Source: Rhodopseudomonas julia (lineage in GTDB: Bacteria > Pseudomonadota > Alphaproteobacteria > Rhizobiales > Afifellaceae). Taken from it: a DNA stretch of 64,000 nt. Below are positions 53,017 through 62,569 of this stretch, piece after piece. The notes under the pieces are model-generated. The model was not told the origin of the DNA and did no database searches. It was given only the letters and a program-made list of their open reading frames with translations. Position 1 is the stretch's first letter. Every line of letters begins with the position of its first letter. The stretch lies in assembly GCF_030813515.1 (NCBI RefSeq), contig NZ_JAUSUK010000001.1:1860001-1924000 (forward strand), written 5' to 3'. The translations under genes and the position numbers were made by a program.

Positions 53017-54027
53017 ATGCAGCAGAGAAAGCTTGGGCGCTATTCCGTATCGGCTGTTGGTCTTGGCTGTATGAGCATCTCGCATGCCTACGGTACGCCA
53101 TTGGCGCGTGCGGAGGCTGAATGTCTCCTCAATCAAGCTCTGGAGTGTGGATATAGTCTCCTGGACACTGCGGTGATCTACGGATACGGAGCGAATGAAT
53201 CTCTGATCGGCGAGGCCCTCAATGGCCGTCGGGACGAGTTTGTGCTCGCCAGCAAATGTGGCATCTTCCGTGCCGATGATGGGAGCCGTGTGATCGACAA
53301 TCGCCCGGAGCGGTTGAAGCGCGCTTGCGAAGATAGTCTGAAGCGCCTCAAGACGGATGTCATCGACCTCTATTATCTGCACCGCTGGGACAAGGTGGTG
53401 CCGATTGAGGAGAGCGTGGGGGCGCTATCGGAGCTTGTCCAGGAAGGCAAGATCAAGGCGATCGGCCTGTCGGAAGTCTCGGTGCCCACTCTGGTCAGAG
53501 CGCATGCGACCCATCCGATTTCTGCCGTCCAAAGCGAGTACTCGCTTTTCACACGCAACCCGGAAATCGCGATGCTGGCGGCCTGCCGGCAGCTCGACAT
53601 CACCTTCGTTGCCTTTTCACCCCTGGCGCGTGGCCTGTTGAGCGGCCAGCTGCGCGACCCCTCGAAACTCAAGCCGGGGGATCTGCGCCGCAATATGCCG
53701 AGATTCCAAGGCAGCAATTTCGTCGCGAATATGCAGCTCGTCGATGGGCTCAAGGAAATTGCCAGTGATGCCGGCTGCACGATGGCGCAGGTCGCTCTGG
53801 CGTGGCTTCTTGCCAAGGGGGACGATATCATCCCGATCCCGGGCACAACCTCTGGAGCGCACCTTCGCGAGAATGCCGAGGCGGCGGATATCGTCCTGCC
53901 TGCCGGAGCGCTTCCACGCCTTGATGCCCTGATCAACGAGAAGACAGTAAGCGGCGCGCGTTACAGCCCCGCCATCCAAAGTGAGATCGATACCGAGGAA
54001 TTTGGCGCCTCATGCGGGGCGGTCTAG
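53017..54027 (+). CDS. Aldo/keto reductase
   Basis: A 336-residue TIM-barrel oxidoreductase of the AKR superfamily. The catalytic tetrad is visible: Asp (LLDTAVIYGYGANE), Tyr in the same segment, Lys (FVLASKCGIF) and His (YYLHRWD). NADPH-binding residues follow in IPIPGTTSGAHLRENAEA. It is most like the AKR11/AKR13 (YajO, IolS-like) groups. It lies 240 bases before the MetV-MetF pair on the same strand, but no functional link is evident. Confidence 0.92.
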   Translation: MQQRKLGRYSVSAVGLGCMSISHAYGTPLARAEAECLLNQALECGYSLLDTAVIYGYGANESLIGEALNGRRDEFVLASKCGIFRADDGSRVIDNRPERLKRACEDSLKRLKTDVIDLYYLHRWDKVVPIEESVGALSELVQEGKIKAIGLSEVSVPTLVRAHATHPISAVQSEYSLFTRNPEIAMLAACRQLDITFVAFSPLARGLLSGQLRDPSKLKPGDLRRNMPRFQGSNFVANMQLVDGLKEIASDAGCTMAQVALAWLLAKGDDIIPIPGTTSGAHLRENAEAADIVLPAGALPRLDALINEKTVSGARYSPAIQSEIDTEEFGASCGAV

Positions 54028-54268
54028 AGCCTCTGGCCTTCACTCGTTCGCATGCGGACGTTGGCGGGAGATGTCGGCGGCGCGGTTTTTGCTCGCCGCT
54101 GCCGTCGTCGTTGAATGCGGTCTGCTTTGCGATGTCATAAGCGGCGCAAACGAAACCTCTGTGTGACGCGCACGGCCAAGTCCAGCCCCCGCATTCCAGG
54201 CACAAAGAGGAAGCCGGAGCGGCTGCGCTCGCGGCCGTCATGCTTCGGGGGCAGGAGGGCAGGGCTCG

Positions 54269-54853
54269 ATGTACCGGCTGCGCTTATGGTCCGTGCGCCA
54301 TTCCAGAGGTCTGGAGCGGCTTTACAAATGGGTCGAGGGCACCATGGTCGCCTTCGATCCGGTGTTTTCTCGGCTCGGTTACGACCGTGTCGAGCGCCCG
54401 ATCGCGTTCGTCGAGCGCAACGTTAAGGGGCTGCTCTTCGATTGCGAGATGTGCGGCCAATGCGTGCTGTCGTCGACTGGCATGTCCTGTCCGATGAACT
54501 GCCCCAAACAGCTTCGCAATGGACCATGCGGAGGTGTCAGGCCGGGCGGCTTCTGCGAGGTGCGGCCATGGATGCGCTGCGTTTGGGTGGATGCCTGGAA
54601 CGGTGCACAGACGATGCGCAACGGCGCGTGGATCGAAGAGGTCCTGCCGCCCGTCGATCGCAGCCTTAAAGGCTCGTCCTCATGGCTCCGCGTTGCGCGC
54701 GAGAAAGCGGCAGCGCGTAGAGCGGTGCCGGTGCGAAGCCGGGCGCGGGCCATCGTCGCCCGAGCCTTTGCCGGCGCCCGACGCAACGAACCTGCCTCCG
54801 CACCTCTGGCCGAGGAGCCGAAGAGCGCAGTCAATCAGGAGGCGCAGCGGTGA
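54269..54853 (+). CDS. metV: MetV-like protein (methylene-tetrahydrofolate reductase C-terminal domain)
   Basis: A 194-residue protein centred on the cysteine-rich MTHFR_C domain: LLFDCEMCGQCVLSSTGMSC, PMNCPKQLRNGPCGGVRPGG and CEVRPWMRCVW. The eight or so conserved cysteines probably bind metal (zinc or an iron-sulfur cluster). In acetogens the homologous MetV forms a complex with the flavoprotein MetF and is needed for methylene-tetrahydrofolate reduction. The metF-like gene overlaps it by four bases. The last 55 residues are a basic, Ala-rich, unconserved tail. Confidence 0.85.
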   Translation: MYRLRLWSVRHSRGLERLYKWVEGTMVAFDPVFSRLGYDRVERPIAFVERNVKGLLFDCEMCGQCVLSSTGMSCPMNCPKQLRNGPCGGVRPGGFCEVRPWMRCVWVDAWNGAQTMRNGAWIEEVLPPVDRSLKGSSSWLRVAREKAAARRAVPVRSRARAIVARAFAGARRNEPASAPLAEEPKSAVNQEAQR

Positions 54854-55887
54854 GCGGATCGAGCGAGTTCACCCATCCGTTTCAGGCCTACGAGGCGCCG
54901 CCACCGGGGCATTCGTCCGGAAGTCGACTGGAGCGCGTCCTGCGGCAAGGCCGTTTTGCCGTGACTGCGGAACTGAACCCGCCAGATTCCGCCAATGCGG
55001 AGGATGTGTTCGAGGCGGCGCGCCCTCTTGCTGAAGTCGTCGATGCGATCAACGCGACCGACGCGTCCGGTGCCAATTGCCATATGTCGTCGATCGGTAT
55101 CTGCTCGCTTCTGACCCGGGCCGGCTATGGAACGATCTATCAGATCTCGTGCCGCGATCGGAATCGCATCGCCATCCAGGGCGATGTCCTCGGTGCCGCG
55201 GCGATGGGGGTCAAGAATGTTTTGTGTCTGACCGGCGACGGCGTCGGGGTTGGGGATCAGCCCGGGGCGAAGCCGGTTTTCGACCTCGATTCCATCTCAC
55301 TGTTGCGGGCGCTCAAGACGATGCGCGATGAGGGCGCGTTTTTGTCTGGCCGCAAGATCACCAGCCCTCCGCATCTGTTTCTCGGTGCGGCGGAAAACCC
55401 TTGCGTGCCGCCTCTCGAATGGCGGCCGGAACGACTGCGAAAAAAGATCGACGCCGGAGCGGAATATATCCAGACCAATTATATCTTCGACATGCCGGTC
55501 TTCGAGGCCTTCATGGCGCGAGTGCGTGATCTCGGTCTCGACAAGAAGGTATTCATTCTCGCCGGTGTGGGTCCGCTTGCCTCGGCGCGTGCGGCGCGAT
55601 GGATGCGCTCCAACGTCCCCGGTATCCATATCCCCGACCATGTAATCGAGCGCCTGGAGAAGGCCGAGAAGCCGGGCGAAGAGGGAAAGCGCTTGGCGAT
55701 CGAGCTCATTCAGCAGATCCGTGAGATCAAAGGTGTCGCCGGGGTGCATGTCATGGCCTATCGCCGCGAACATCAGGTTTCCGACATCATTCTGGAATCG
55801 GGCGTCCTGAAGGGACGCAGGCCGGAGGGGGCGCGGCGGGCACGGGGAGTGCCGGGCTCAAGACACGGTAGGGGCTCCGGGGAATGA
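54850..55887 (+). CDS. metF: Methylene-tetrahydrofolate reductase MetF-like protein
   Basis: A 345-residue FAD enzyme beginning at GTG 54850 behind AGGAGG. The core shows VTAELNPPDS, the ATDASGANCHMSS loop, YQISCRDRNRIAIQGDVLGA and the conserved NVLCLTGDG with the following DQPGAKPVFDLDS. It reduces 5,10-methylene- to 5-methyl-tetrahydrofolate, or runs the reaction backwards during breakdown of methyl donors. The presence of MetV suggests a MetVF complex that need not use NADH. The C-terminal 40 residues are Arg/Gly-rich and unconserved. The pathway served is not identified in the window. Confidence 0.88.
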   Translation: MSGSSEFTHPFQAYEAPPPGHSSGSRLERVLRQGRFAVTAELNPPDSANAEDVFEAARPLAEVVDAINATDASGANCHMSSIGICSLLTRAGYGTIYQISCRDRNRIAIQGDVLGAAAMGVKNVLCLTGDGVGVGDQPGAKPVFDLDSISLLRALKTMRDEGAFLSGRKITSPPHLFLGAAENPCVPPLEWRPERLRKKIDAGAEYIQTNYIFDMPVFEAFMARVRDLGLDKKVFILAGVGPLASARAARWMRSNVPGIHIPDHVIERLEKAEKPGEEGKRLAIELIQQIREIKGVAGVHVMAYRREHQVSDIILESGVLKGRRPEGARRARGVPGSRHGRGSGE

Positions 55888-56006
55888 GGGCGTCTCTCCA
55901 ACAATCGATGTGCGGCCGCCTTCTGGAGAGGCGCACTGATTGCCCGAGTCTCTACCTACCTCAAGGTGGGCGCTCCCGTCCGACACCATGTCGTCCCCAC
56001 AACAAG

Positions 56007-56040
56007 AAACGGGCGCAGCCTCGCGGCTGCGCCCGTCATA
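56007..56040. terminator. Bidirectional hairpin between metF and rpoH
   Basis: Perfect 12-bp stem (56009-56020 with 56025-56036) and a TCGC loop. On the minus strand it is followed by TTCTTGTTG, so it should mainly end rpoH transcription; it can also slow reading from metF. Confidence 0.75.
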
Positions 56041-56057
56041 CCGTCGCCGCGCGCCCT

Positions 56058-56918
56058 TCAGGCGAGGGTGATGCGGTTGTCTTCCGTCAGCGCCGTGCGC
56101 AGTTTCTCCAAAGCGCGGCTCTCGATCTGGCGTACACGCTCCTTGGAAATGCCAAGTTCCTGCCCCAGCGCTTCGAGCGTGGCGCCTTCCTCTTCGAGAC
56201 GGCGCCGGCGGACGATCTTCAATTCGCGTTCGTTGAGAACGCTCAAAGCTGAATAGAGCCAGCCCGACCAGCGCTCTGAATCGATATGATTGCCCACCGT
56301 CTCGTCCTGGAGAGGCGCGTCGGAGGCAATGAAATCCTGCCGATCGGCGCTGGAGCCGTCGGATTCGATGATCGGCGCATTGAGGGAGGTATCCGGGCCG
56401 GAAAGCCTGGAATCCATCAAGGCAACATCGTTGCTGGACACGCCGATCGCCTGCGCTATCTCGTTGTACATCTCCGGTGCATTGATCATCTCCGAGCCGC
56501 GGGAGAGGCGGGCTCTGAGACGACGGAGATTGAAGAAAAGCGATTTTTGCGCCGACGACGTTCCGCCGCGTACAATCGACCAGTTGCGCAGGATGTGGTC
56601 CTGGATTGAGGCGCGTATCCACCATGTCGCGTAGGTGGAAAAGCGCACTTCCCGTTCGGGCTCAAAGCGTGCCGCAGCTTCCAGGAGTCCGACATGGCCT
56701 TCCTGGATGAGATCGTTCATGGACAGCCCGAAATGCCGGAAGCGTGCTGCGATCGAAATGACCAATCGCATATGGGCCGAGGTCAGGCGATGCAGTGCCT
56801 GCTGGTCCCGTTTTTCCTTCCACGCGACCGCGAGTTCGCGCTCTTCGTCCCGTTCAAGATAGGGAGCCTTCATGGCTGCCCGGACTATCTGGCGTCGTGA
56901 GTTGCTGGAATCGTTCAT
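56058..56918 (-). CDS. rpoH: RNA polymerase sigma-32-type factor RpoH
   Basis: A 286-residue heat-shock-type sigma factor. Region 2 has LRLVISIA-like HMRLVISIAARFRHFGLSMNDLIQEGHVGLLEAAARFEP and FSTYATWWIRASIQDHILRNWSIVR. The RpoH box follows as AQKSLFFNLRRL (123-134), a mark of sigma-32. Region 4 carries LEALGQELGISKERVRQIESRALEKLR. Many alphaproteobacteria have two copies; this one, next to carD and fdxA, may be the RpoH2 type linked to oxidative stress, but that cannot be settled here. The start at 56918 (MNDSSNSRR) is preferred to an upstream in-frame ATG at 57041. Confidence 0.93.
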   Translation of the reverse strand: MNDSSNSRRQIVRAAMKAPYLERDEERELAVAWKEKRDQQALHRLTSAHMRLVISIAARFRHFGLSMNDLIQEGHVGLLEAAARFEPEREVRFSTYATWWIRASIQDHILRNWSIVRGGTSSAQKSLFFNLRRLRARLSRGSEMINAPEMYNEIAQAIGVSSNDVALMDSRLSGPDTSLNAPIIESDGSSADRQDFIASDAPLQDETVGNHIDSERWSGWLYSALSVLNERELKIVRRRRLEEEGATLEALGQELGISKERVRQIESRALEKLRTALTEDNRITLA

Positions 56919-57000
56919 GCCAACCTTCCCGCCTGTGTGAAACTTTGCCCGTTTACGTCCCTTCCCTGTAACACTTCTAAACACCGTTTTGTTTCCGCTG

Positions 57001-57030
57001 AAACAGAAAAACCCGACCTGCCGGTCGGGT
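57001..57030 (-). terminator. Rho-independent terminator of carD
   Basis: On the minus strand the stem ACCCGACC/GGTCGGGT (57030-57023 and 57018-57011, 4-base loop) is followed by TTTTCTGTTT. It lies about 50 bases after the carD stop, between carD and rpoH. Confidence 0.85.
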
Positions 57031-57078
57031 TCCCTGTTCACAAAAGCGTTTTTGGCCCTAGATGGGCCGCGCGCGGAT

Positions 57079-57642
57079 TTAAGCGGCTTCTTCGCGCGCC
57101 TCGTCCTCTTCCTGAGCGCGCTTGCGCTTGGGGCTCGCCTCGATCATTTTCTCGATCTTGCGTTGCGCTTCCGTCTCGGAGGTCTTCTCCACGGCGGCCA
57201 CTTCGCGCGCCATCCGATCGATCGCCGCTTCGTAAAGTTGGCGCTCGGAATAGGACGGCTCCGGCTGTGCCTCGGAGCGATAGAGATCGCGGACGACCTC
57301 CGAAATGGCGATAAGGTCGCCAGAATTGATCTTGGCTTCGTATTCCTGTGCGCGGCGGCTCCACATGGTGCGCTTGACGCGGGCGCGTCCGCAAACCGTC
57401 TCCAGGGCCTTGCCGACGGTCGGTTCGTCAGCAAGCTTGCGCATGCCGACAGAAGCCGCCTTGGCGACAGGGACGCGCAACGTCATCTTATCCTTGTCGA
57501 AGTCGATGACGAACAATTCGAGCTTCATTCCGGCGACTTCCTGCGTTTCCACATCGACGATGCGGCCAACGCCGTGGGCCGGATAAACAATGCTCTCGTT
57601 CGTACGAAAACCCTGACGCTTCAACGTCTTCTTTGTTGTCAT
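57079..57642 (-). CDS. carD: CarD-family transcriptional regulator
   Basis: A 187-residue protein. The N-terminal RNA-polymerase-interacting Tudor-like domain includes IVYPAHGVGRIVDVETQEVAGMKLELFVIDFDKDKMTLRVPV, and the helical DNA-binding part has WSRRAQEYEAKINSGDLIAISEVVRDLYR, both CarD landmarks. CarD stabilises open promoter complexes, mainly at growth-related promoters. A charged tail rich in Glu, Lys and Ala ends the protein. The start at 57642 (MTTKKTLKRQGF) is the conserved one. Between rpoH and fdxA, as in other Rhizobiales. Confidence 0.95.
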   Translation of the reverse strand: MTTKKTLKRQGFRTNESIVYPAHGVGRIVDVETQEVAGMKLELFVIDFDKDKMTLRVPVAKAASVGMRKLADEPTVGKALETVCGRARVKRTMWSRRAQEYEAKINSGDLIAISEVVRDLYRSEAQPEPSYSERQLYEAAIDRMAREVAAVEKTSETEAQRKIEKMIEASPKRKRAQEEDEAREEAA

Positions 57643-57952
57643 ACGCGTGCGACTCCTGAGTTCGGAAAAGGCAGCTTCGCCGGGGGCGTGGTGCCGAGGG
57701 CGCTTTAGTCTGCGCGGGGGACCTTTCTGACGACACAGGGCTGACGACACAAAGTTTACCGCTGCCTTGAGCAGCGGCTATCATCCTGTCGTTATTCCAT
57801 GCCGGAATTATGAGATCGGAACACGAGCACGTCCGATCTTCCGAACATAGTTCAAAAGGGCGTAGAAATCAAGGATTTGTTGCGCGCGCACGGCGAAGAC
57901 GCGCGGGGGCAGGGAGCCTCCGCGCTGTCAGGTACAGAATTGGGCTGCCAGC

Positions 57953-58291
57953 TTAGTCGCCTTCACCGGCTTCCGGCGAGAAGTACTTCTCGAGCTTGTT
58001 TTCCTCGCCATCGTGTTCCTTGGAGTCGGGCAAGGGATCACGTTTCATGGTGAGGTTCGGCCATTTCTCTGCGTATTCGGCGTTGAGCGTCAGCCACTTC
58101 TCCAGTCCCGGCTCGGTATCGGGGCGGATCGCATCGGCCGGGCACTCCGGCTCGCACACACCGCAATCGATGCATTCGTCAGGATGGATGACGAGCATCG
58201 TCTCGCCTTCGTAAAAACAGTCGACCGGGCACACCTCGACGCAATCGGTATATTTGCACCGGATGCAATTGTCGGTCACGACGTAGGTCAT
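57953..58291 (-). CDS. fdxA: Seven-iron ferredoxin FdxA
   Basis: A 112-residue ferredoxin. The cluster motifs are [17 protein letters not shown] (3Fe-4S region, with the middle ligand replaced as usual) and [12 protein letters not shown] (4Fe-4S). The C-terminal stretch [18 protein letters not shown] is the typical FdxA extension. An electron carrier for small redox enzymes. Located upstream of carD in the conserved block. Confidence 0.96.
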   Translation of the reverse strand: MTYVVTDNCIRCKYTDCVEVCPVDCFYEGETMLVIHPDECIDCGVCEPECPADAIRPDTEPGLEKWLTLNAEYAEKWPNLTMKRDPLPDSKEHDGEENKLEKYFSPEAGEGD

Positions 58292-58425
58292 TCTCTACTC
58301 CGCGTCAGCGCTTGCGTTCGGGGCCTAATGGCTTTTCGGCGAGGGTGCAAGGGTGTGCAGCCAACCCAGACATGCAGCCGCAGGCGCTTTAAAATTGAGC
58401 GTGCCCGGAGAGTTAGCAGCCTCCG

Positions 58426-58839
58426 TCAGCTTCGCCGTTTCATCGCAATGAGCGCCCGCCGCTCGCGGGGGCTCGGACGGTGTTGGGGCGCAGGCGGGTG
58501 CGTGGCTTCGGGCGATACGCCACTCTCATCTCGGGAGGCCTCACCACTCGCGCCGATCTCCCGGTAAAGCGTCGCTGCGACCGAAAAGGAGCCTCGCCGC
58601 TCGGCGAAGCCTAGCGCTTCCACCACCTTCACGCCCGCGGGCAGGGCGAGGGTGAGAACATCACCGATGCGCACCAGACGGCTCGCCTGATCGGCTTTCT
58701 GCCGATTGATGCGCACATGCCCGTCACTGATAAATTTCTGCGCGGCGGAGCGTGTTCGCACGAAACGGGCATGCCAGAGCCAGCGGTCGAGCCGCTGCGC
58801 CTCTCTCGTGCCCGCTTCGTCCGCCGACGCTTTCGCCAA
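58426..58839 (-). CDS. S4-domain RNA-binding protein (HslR / Hsp15-like)
   Basis: A 137-residue protein with an S4 RNA-binding domain: QRLDRWLWHARFVRTRSAAQKFISDGHVRINRQKADQASRLVRIGDVLTL (about residues 15-64). This matches Hsp15 (HslR), which in Escherichia coli binds stalled 50S subunits that carry nascent chains. The tail is basic and Pro/Arg-rich. It begins about 30 bases after the stop of the helicase gene on the same strand, so the two are probably cotranscribed. Confidence 0.9.
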   Translation of the reverse strand: MAKASADEAGTREAQRLDRWLWHARFVRTRSAAQKFISDGHVRINRQKADQASRLVRIGDVLTLALPAGVKVVEALGFAERRGSFSVAATLYREIGASGEASRDESGVSPEATHPPAPQHRPSPRERRALIAMKRRS

Positions 58840-58869
58840 TCGCGCTCCCTTTCGGCTGGCCCTGAGCTC

Positions 58870-61800
58870 CTACTTGTCGGAGGAGCCGAGCTTCTCCTTC
58901 AGCGCCGCAAGGGCCGCGAACGGGCTATCCGGATCCGCCCGCTTTTCCCGCTCCTGTCGCTGGGGGCGCTGGGGCGGGCGCTTGGGAAGCCCTTGCTCAC
59001 CACGGTGGCGGAACTTGCCCTTTTTGTGCTGTGGTTTGGACGGGGCTGGGCCGTGCGGCGCCGCTGCCGCTTCCACACCCTCGGCTGCCGGCTTCTGGGT
59101 GCCGCCACGGCCTGTGGCACGGCGCGGAGAGCGCTTAGCTTTGCTGGGGCGACGTTCCTCGCGCCGCGGCATGCCGCCATAGCGCCAGATCTCCAAAAAG
59201 GCCGGCTCGGTCTTCGCTTCGGCTTCGGTTGCGGCTTGGGTCTCGCCGCCCACATCTGTTGAAGCGTCTGCAATCGTGGCTTCTGTGGATGCCGCGGTAT
59301 GATCGCCCGTAGTCTCCGGTGCGGGTGCTTGTTCTTCAGGCGCCAGCGGGGTCGCCGCGCCTTCGACGGTGGCCATTCCGGTTTCCGCACCAAGTCCCGG
59401 CCCGACACCGGTTGCGGCCTCGCTACCCTCCAGAGGTTTCTCTTCGCGGGGTGCTTCTTCGACGTCGGCGCTTTCAGAGCTCGTCGCAGCCAATGTATCG
59501 GAGGCTGCGATGGGCGCTTCGGCTTCAGCGGCTTCGGCGGTTGCCGCCACATCCTGGCCGTCCGCGGTTGCGGTCTCTTCCGCCATTTGCTCGGCCTCGG
59601 CAGCAACAGCTTCCTCGGCCGTTGCATCTGCCGTCTCAGGCGTCTCCGGTTGCGCGGCCGGTAGAGGTCGCCGCTCCACGCGGTAGCCGAGGCCGTTCAA
59701 GATCACGCCCATGTCTTCGCCCGAGGCTCCGAGAAGAGACGTCATCGCGGATGTGACGGTGAAACCGCCGCCTTCCTCTATGGCTCCTGCAGGCGGCTCG
59801 ACCTCACGGCCGGGGCGCCAGGTGAGGGCGGGACGGATGAGATCGGCCAGCCGCTCGAGAATATCGATACGCACGGCGCGTCGCCCGAAGATGCGGTAGC
59901 CGAACCGATGATAGATCGCAGGATCGATCTCTGGGTCGACGTTGACGGAGGTGCGCCCGGAGGCCGACACCGACGCCACTTCGGCGATGCTGTCGCGCTC
60001 GTCTCGGCCCTTGTGCAGGGCTTCAAGCTCCGCCAGCAGGGTCGCCGGGGCGGGCTTCAGCAGCATCGGCAGGTAAATGTGGTAGGCGCCAAAGCGCACG
60101 CCGTGGCGCCTCAGACCGGCGCGGGCGTCCTGGTCGAGTGAGCGCACTTCTTCCAGAACGTCGCGACGGTCCAGAATGCCGAGTTTTTCCTTCAGCTGAT
60201 AAGCGATGCCCCGCGCCAAGCCGGAGAGACTCTCGTCGGCGTCCAACTCGAGGAGGGGCTTCAGATGTGTCCCGATCTGATTGGACAACCAGACCGTCAG
60301 TCGTGCCTCGACTTTCTCGCGGCTCGGGCCGGTGAGCTGCTCGTCAGCAAGGAGCAGGATCCGCGGCTTCAACGGCTCGCTTTCGGCGAGCAACCGCGCC
60401 ACGGGCTCGCCATGCCAGCGGATGATCGCGCCGGACGTCAGCAGGAATCCGGCATCGTCTGAACGTGACAGACGCTCAGCCCGCTCGGCGACCGCCGTGC
60501 CCAGCGCCTTTGCTGCGGCTGTGCGAACCGTTTTTGCATCCGAACCCTCCGCCTTGGCGTCGGGTGTGAAGCGAAAGCCGATCAGCGTGCCGACATGCTC
60601 GCCCTCCACCAGCACGTCGCCCCCTGGGGTGATCTCGGCCTCAAGCATTGTATTCTCCTTCAACCGGCGCATCAGAACGCTAGTTCGCCGATCGACAAAG
60701 CGTTTTGTAAGCCTGTCGTGAAGTGCGTCAGATAGCCTATCCTCAACGCGCTTCGTCTCTTCGCGCCAATAGCTCGGATCGGCAAGCCAGTCCGGCTGGT
60801 TGGCCACAAAGGTCCACGTACGAATTTCTGCGATGCGCGCCGACAATGTGTCGATGTCGCCATCGGTGCGGTCGGCACGCTTCACCTGCGGCGCAAGCCA
60901 GTCAGGTGGAACGGAGCCTTTGTCCATAAGAAAAGTGAAGATCGAACCAATCAATCCGGCATGCTGAGCAGGCGCAATGCGTCGATAATCTGGCAGCCGG
61001 CAGATATCCCACAAACGCTCCACGGCCTTGGGATGCGTCAGTCGGTCGGTGATGTCGTCATCGCGCACCAAGAGTTCGAGCGCGACCTGGTCGGCCGCCG
61101 GTGGCGATTTCGTCAAAAAGGGATGCTTCGGGGGCTGCTCCAGCGAGGCGCGCAGGGCCTCGTGGGAGGAGAAATCGAGTCGATCATTGCGCCATTGCAA
61201 CACCCGAACCGCTTCGAAACGATGGCTTTCCAGCGCTTCCACCAGGGGTGGCTCGAAGGGAGAGACCGTTCCCGTCACGCCAAACGTCCCGTCGCGCATA
61301 TAACGGCCGGCGCGCCCAGCGATCTGGCCAAGCTCGGCGGCTGTCAGGGGGCGGTGCTGATACCCGTCGAATTTGCGCGCCGAGGCGAAGGCGACATGGT
61401 CGACATCGAGGTTGAGGCCCATGCCGATCGCATCGGTCGCTACAAGAAAATCGACATCGCCTGATTGATAAAGTTCCACCTGACGATTGCGCGTGCGCGG
61501 CGAAAGAGCGCCTAGGACGGCTGCCGCACCACCCCGCTGCCGTCGCATCAGCTCGCCGATTGCATAAACTTCGTCGGCCGAGAAGGCGACGATCGCGGAG
61601 CGCTCCGGCAGGCGCGTGAGCTTCTTTTGGCCGGCATAAGCGAGGACCGACATGCGCGGGCGTGTGACGATATGCGCCCCCGGCAGAAGGCCTTCGATGA
61701 CGCCGCGCATCGTCGATGCGCCAAGCAGCAGGGTTTCCTGGCTGCCGCGCAGCGAGAGGATTCGGTCGGTGAAGACGTGGCCACGTTCAAGATCTGCGGC

Positions 61801-62121
61801 AAGCTGAATCTCGTCGATCGCTGCAAAAGCGGCGTCCGTATTGCGCGGCATCGCCTCCACTGTGGAGACCCAATACCGCGGTTCCGGCGGGACGATCTTC
61901 TCCTCGCCGGTGACGAGCGCCACCTTGTCGGCGCCGGCGCGCTGGGCCACCCGGCTATAGACCTCGCGCGCCAGCAGCCTGAGCGGCAGGCCGATGATGC
62001 CGGTCTCATGGCCGAGCATGCGCTCGATGGCGAGATGCGTCTTGCCGGTGTTGGTGGGGCCGAGCACCGCGGTGACGTTGCGGGCGCTCCACTGCCGTGG
62101 ATTGTCGGAGGTCACATTCAT
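58870..62121 (-). CDS. SUV3-like DExH/DEIQ RNA helicase
   Basis: A 1,083-residue superfamily 2 helicase similar to the mitochondrial degradosome helicase SUV3. Motif I is LGPTNTGKTH (20-29), motif II is DEIQ (103-106), and motif VI is in QIAGRAGRYMRDG. The SUV3-type C-terminal regions follow to about residue 830. The last 250 residues are unlike SUV3: an Ala/Glu/Thr/Pro-rich, low-complexity acidic stretch (about 830-985), then a Lys/Arg-rich part with KKGKFRHRGEQG that may bind RNA. A role in RNA turnover or ribosome maintenance is plausible. It sits upstream of the S4 gene. Confidence 0.9.
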   Translation of the reverse strand: MNVTSDNPRQWSARNVTAVLGPTNTGKTHLAIERMLGHETGIIGLPLRLLAREVYSRVAQRAGADKVALVTGEEKIVPPEPRYWVSTVEAMPRNTDAAFAAIDEIQLAADLERGHVFTDRILSLRGSQETLLLGASTMRGVIEGLLPGAHIVTRPRMSVLAYAGQKKLTRLPERSAIVAFSADEVYAIGELMRRQRGGAAAVLGALSPRTRNRQVELYQSGDVDFLVATDAIGMGLNLDVDHVAFASARKFDGYQHRPLTAAELGQIAGRAGRYMRDGTFGVTGTVSPFEPPLVEALESHRFEAVRVLQWRNDRLDFSSHEALRASLEQPPKHPFLTKSPPAADQVALELLVRDDDITDRLTHPKAVERLWDICRLPDYRRIAPAQHAGLIGSIFTFLMDKGSVPPDWLAPQVKRADRTDGDIDTLSARIAEIRTWTFVANQPDWLADPSYWREETKRVEDRLSDALHDRLTKRFVDRRTSVLMRRLKENTMLEAEITPGGDVLVEGEHVGTLIGFRFTPDAKAEGSDAKTVRTAAAKALGTAVAERAERLSRSDDAGFLLTSGAIIRWHGEPVARLLAESEPLKPRILLLADEQLTGPSREKVEARLTVWLSNQIGTHLKPLLELDADESLSGLARGIAYQLKEKLGILDRRDVLEEVRSLDQDARAGLRRHGVRFGAYHIYLPMLLKPAPATLLAELEALHKGRDERDSIAEVASVSASGRTSVNVDPEIDPAIYHRFGYRIFGRRAVRIDILERLADLIRPALTWRPGREVEPPAGAIEEGGGFTVTSAMTSLLGASGEDMGVILNGLGYRVERRPLPAAQPETPETADATAEEAVAAEAEQMAEETATADGQDVAATAEAAEAEAPIAASDTLAATSSESADVEEAPREEKPLEGSEAATGVGPGLGAETGMATVEGAATPLAPEEQAPAPETTGDHTAASTEATIADASTDVGGETQAATEAEAKTEPAFLEIWRYGGMPRREERRPSKAKRSPRRATGRGGTQKPAAEGVEAAAAPHGPAPSKPQHKKGKFRHRGEQGLPKRPPQRPQRQEREKRADPDSPFAALAALKEKLGSSDK

Positions 62122-62569
62122 CAGGCGATGGCGAAAACCGTTGGGACGAGTTCGAATGCGCGAGCGCGGATTGACTTAATGGTTCCGGCCCGACTCGAAC
62201 GACTCTTGAACAAAAGCGGATCGAATCGACGACTCTTCTGGATTCAGGATTCGTTCCTCGGGCTCGACCGTGAAGCTCACAAGCGTGTTAGCGAGAGCAG
62301 ATGACATATGCGGTTGAGGCCTTGAAACAAGGTTAGCAAAAAGCGAACGCCTGTGCGCCGCAGGACGGCTGATGTCGAAAGCATAGGCCGTTTTGACGAA
62401 CGAATCGCCGACGAATCGGCAGGCTCAGCAAGTTCAACTTCCGTTCTCTCCACATATGGGGGATGGCGTCCGCATAGCGCAAGATCTGCATGCCACCGTG
62501 CGGCCATGCGCCCTTAATGATCAAGGGGTCAAAGGCGCTTCTTAACGATTTCGTCTCAAAACGGGACAT
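62122..62569. other. Intergenic, no gene seen
   Basis: About 450 bases between the helicase start and the end of the DUF3108 gene. Only short, out-of-context frames occur. No repeat, hairpin with T-run or promoter-like pair stands out. Confidence 0.4.
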
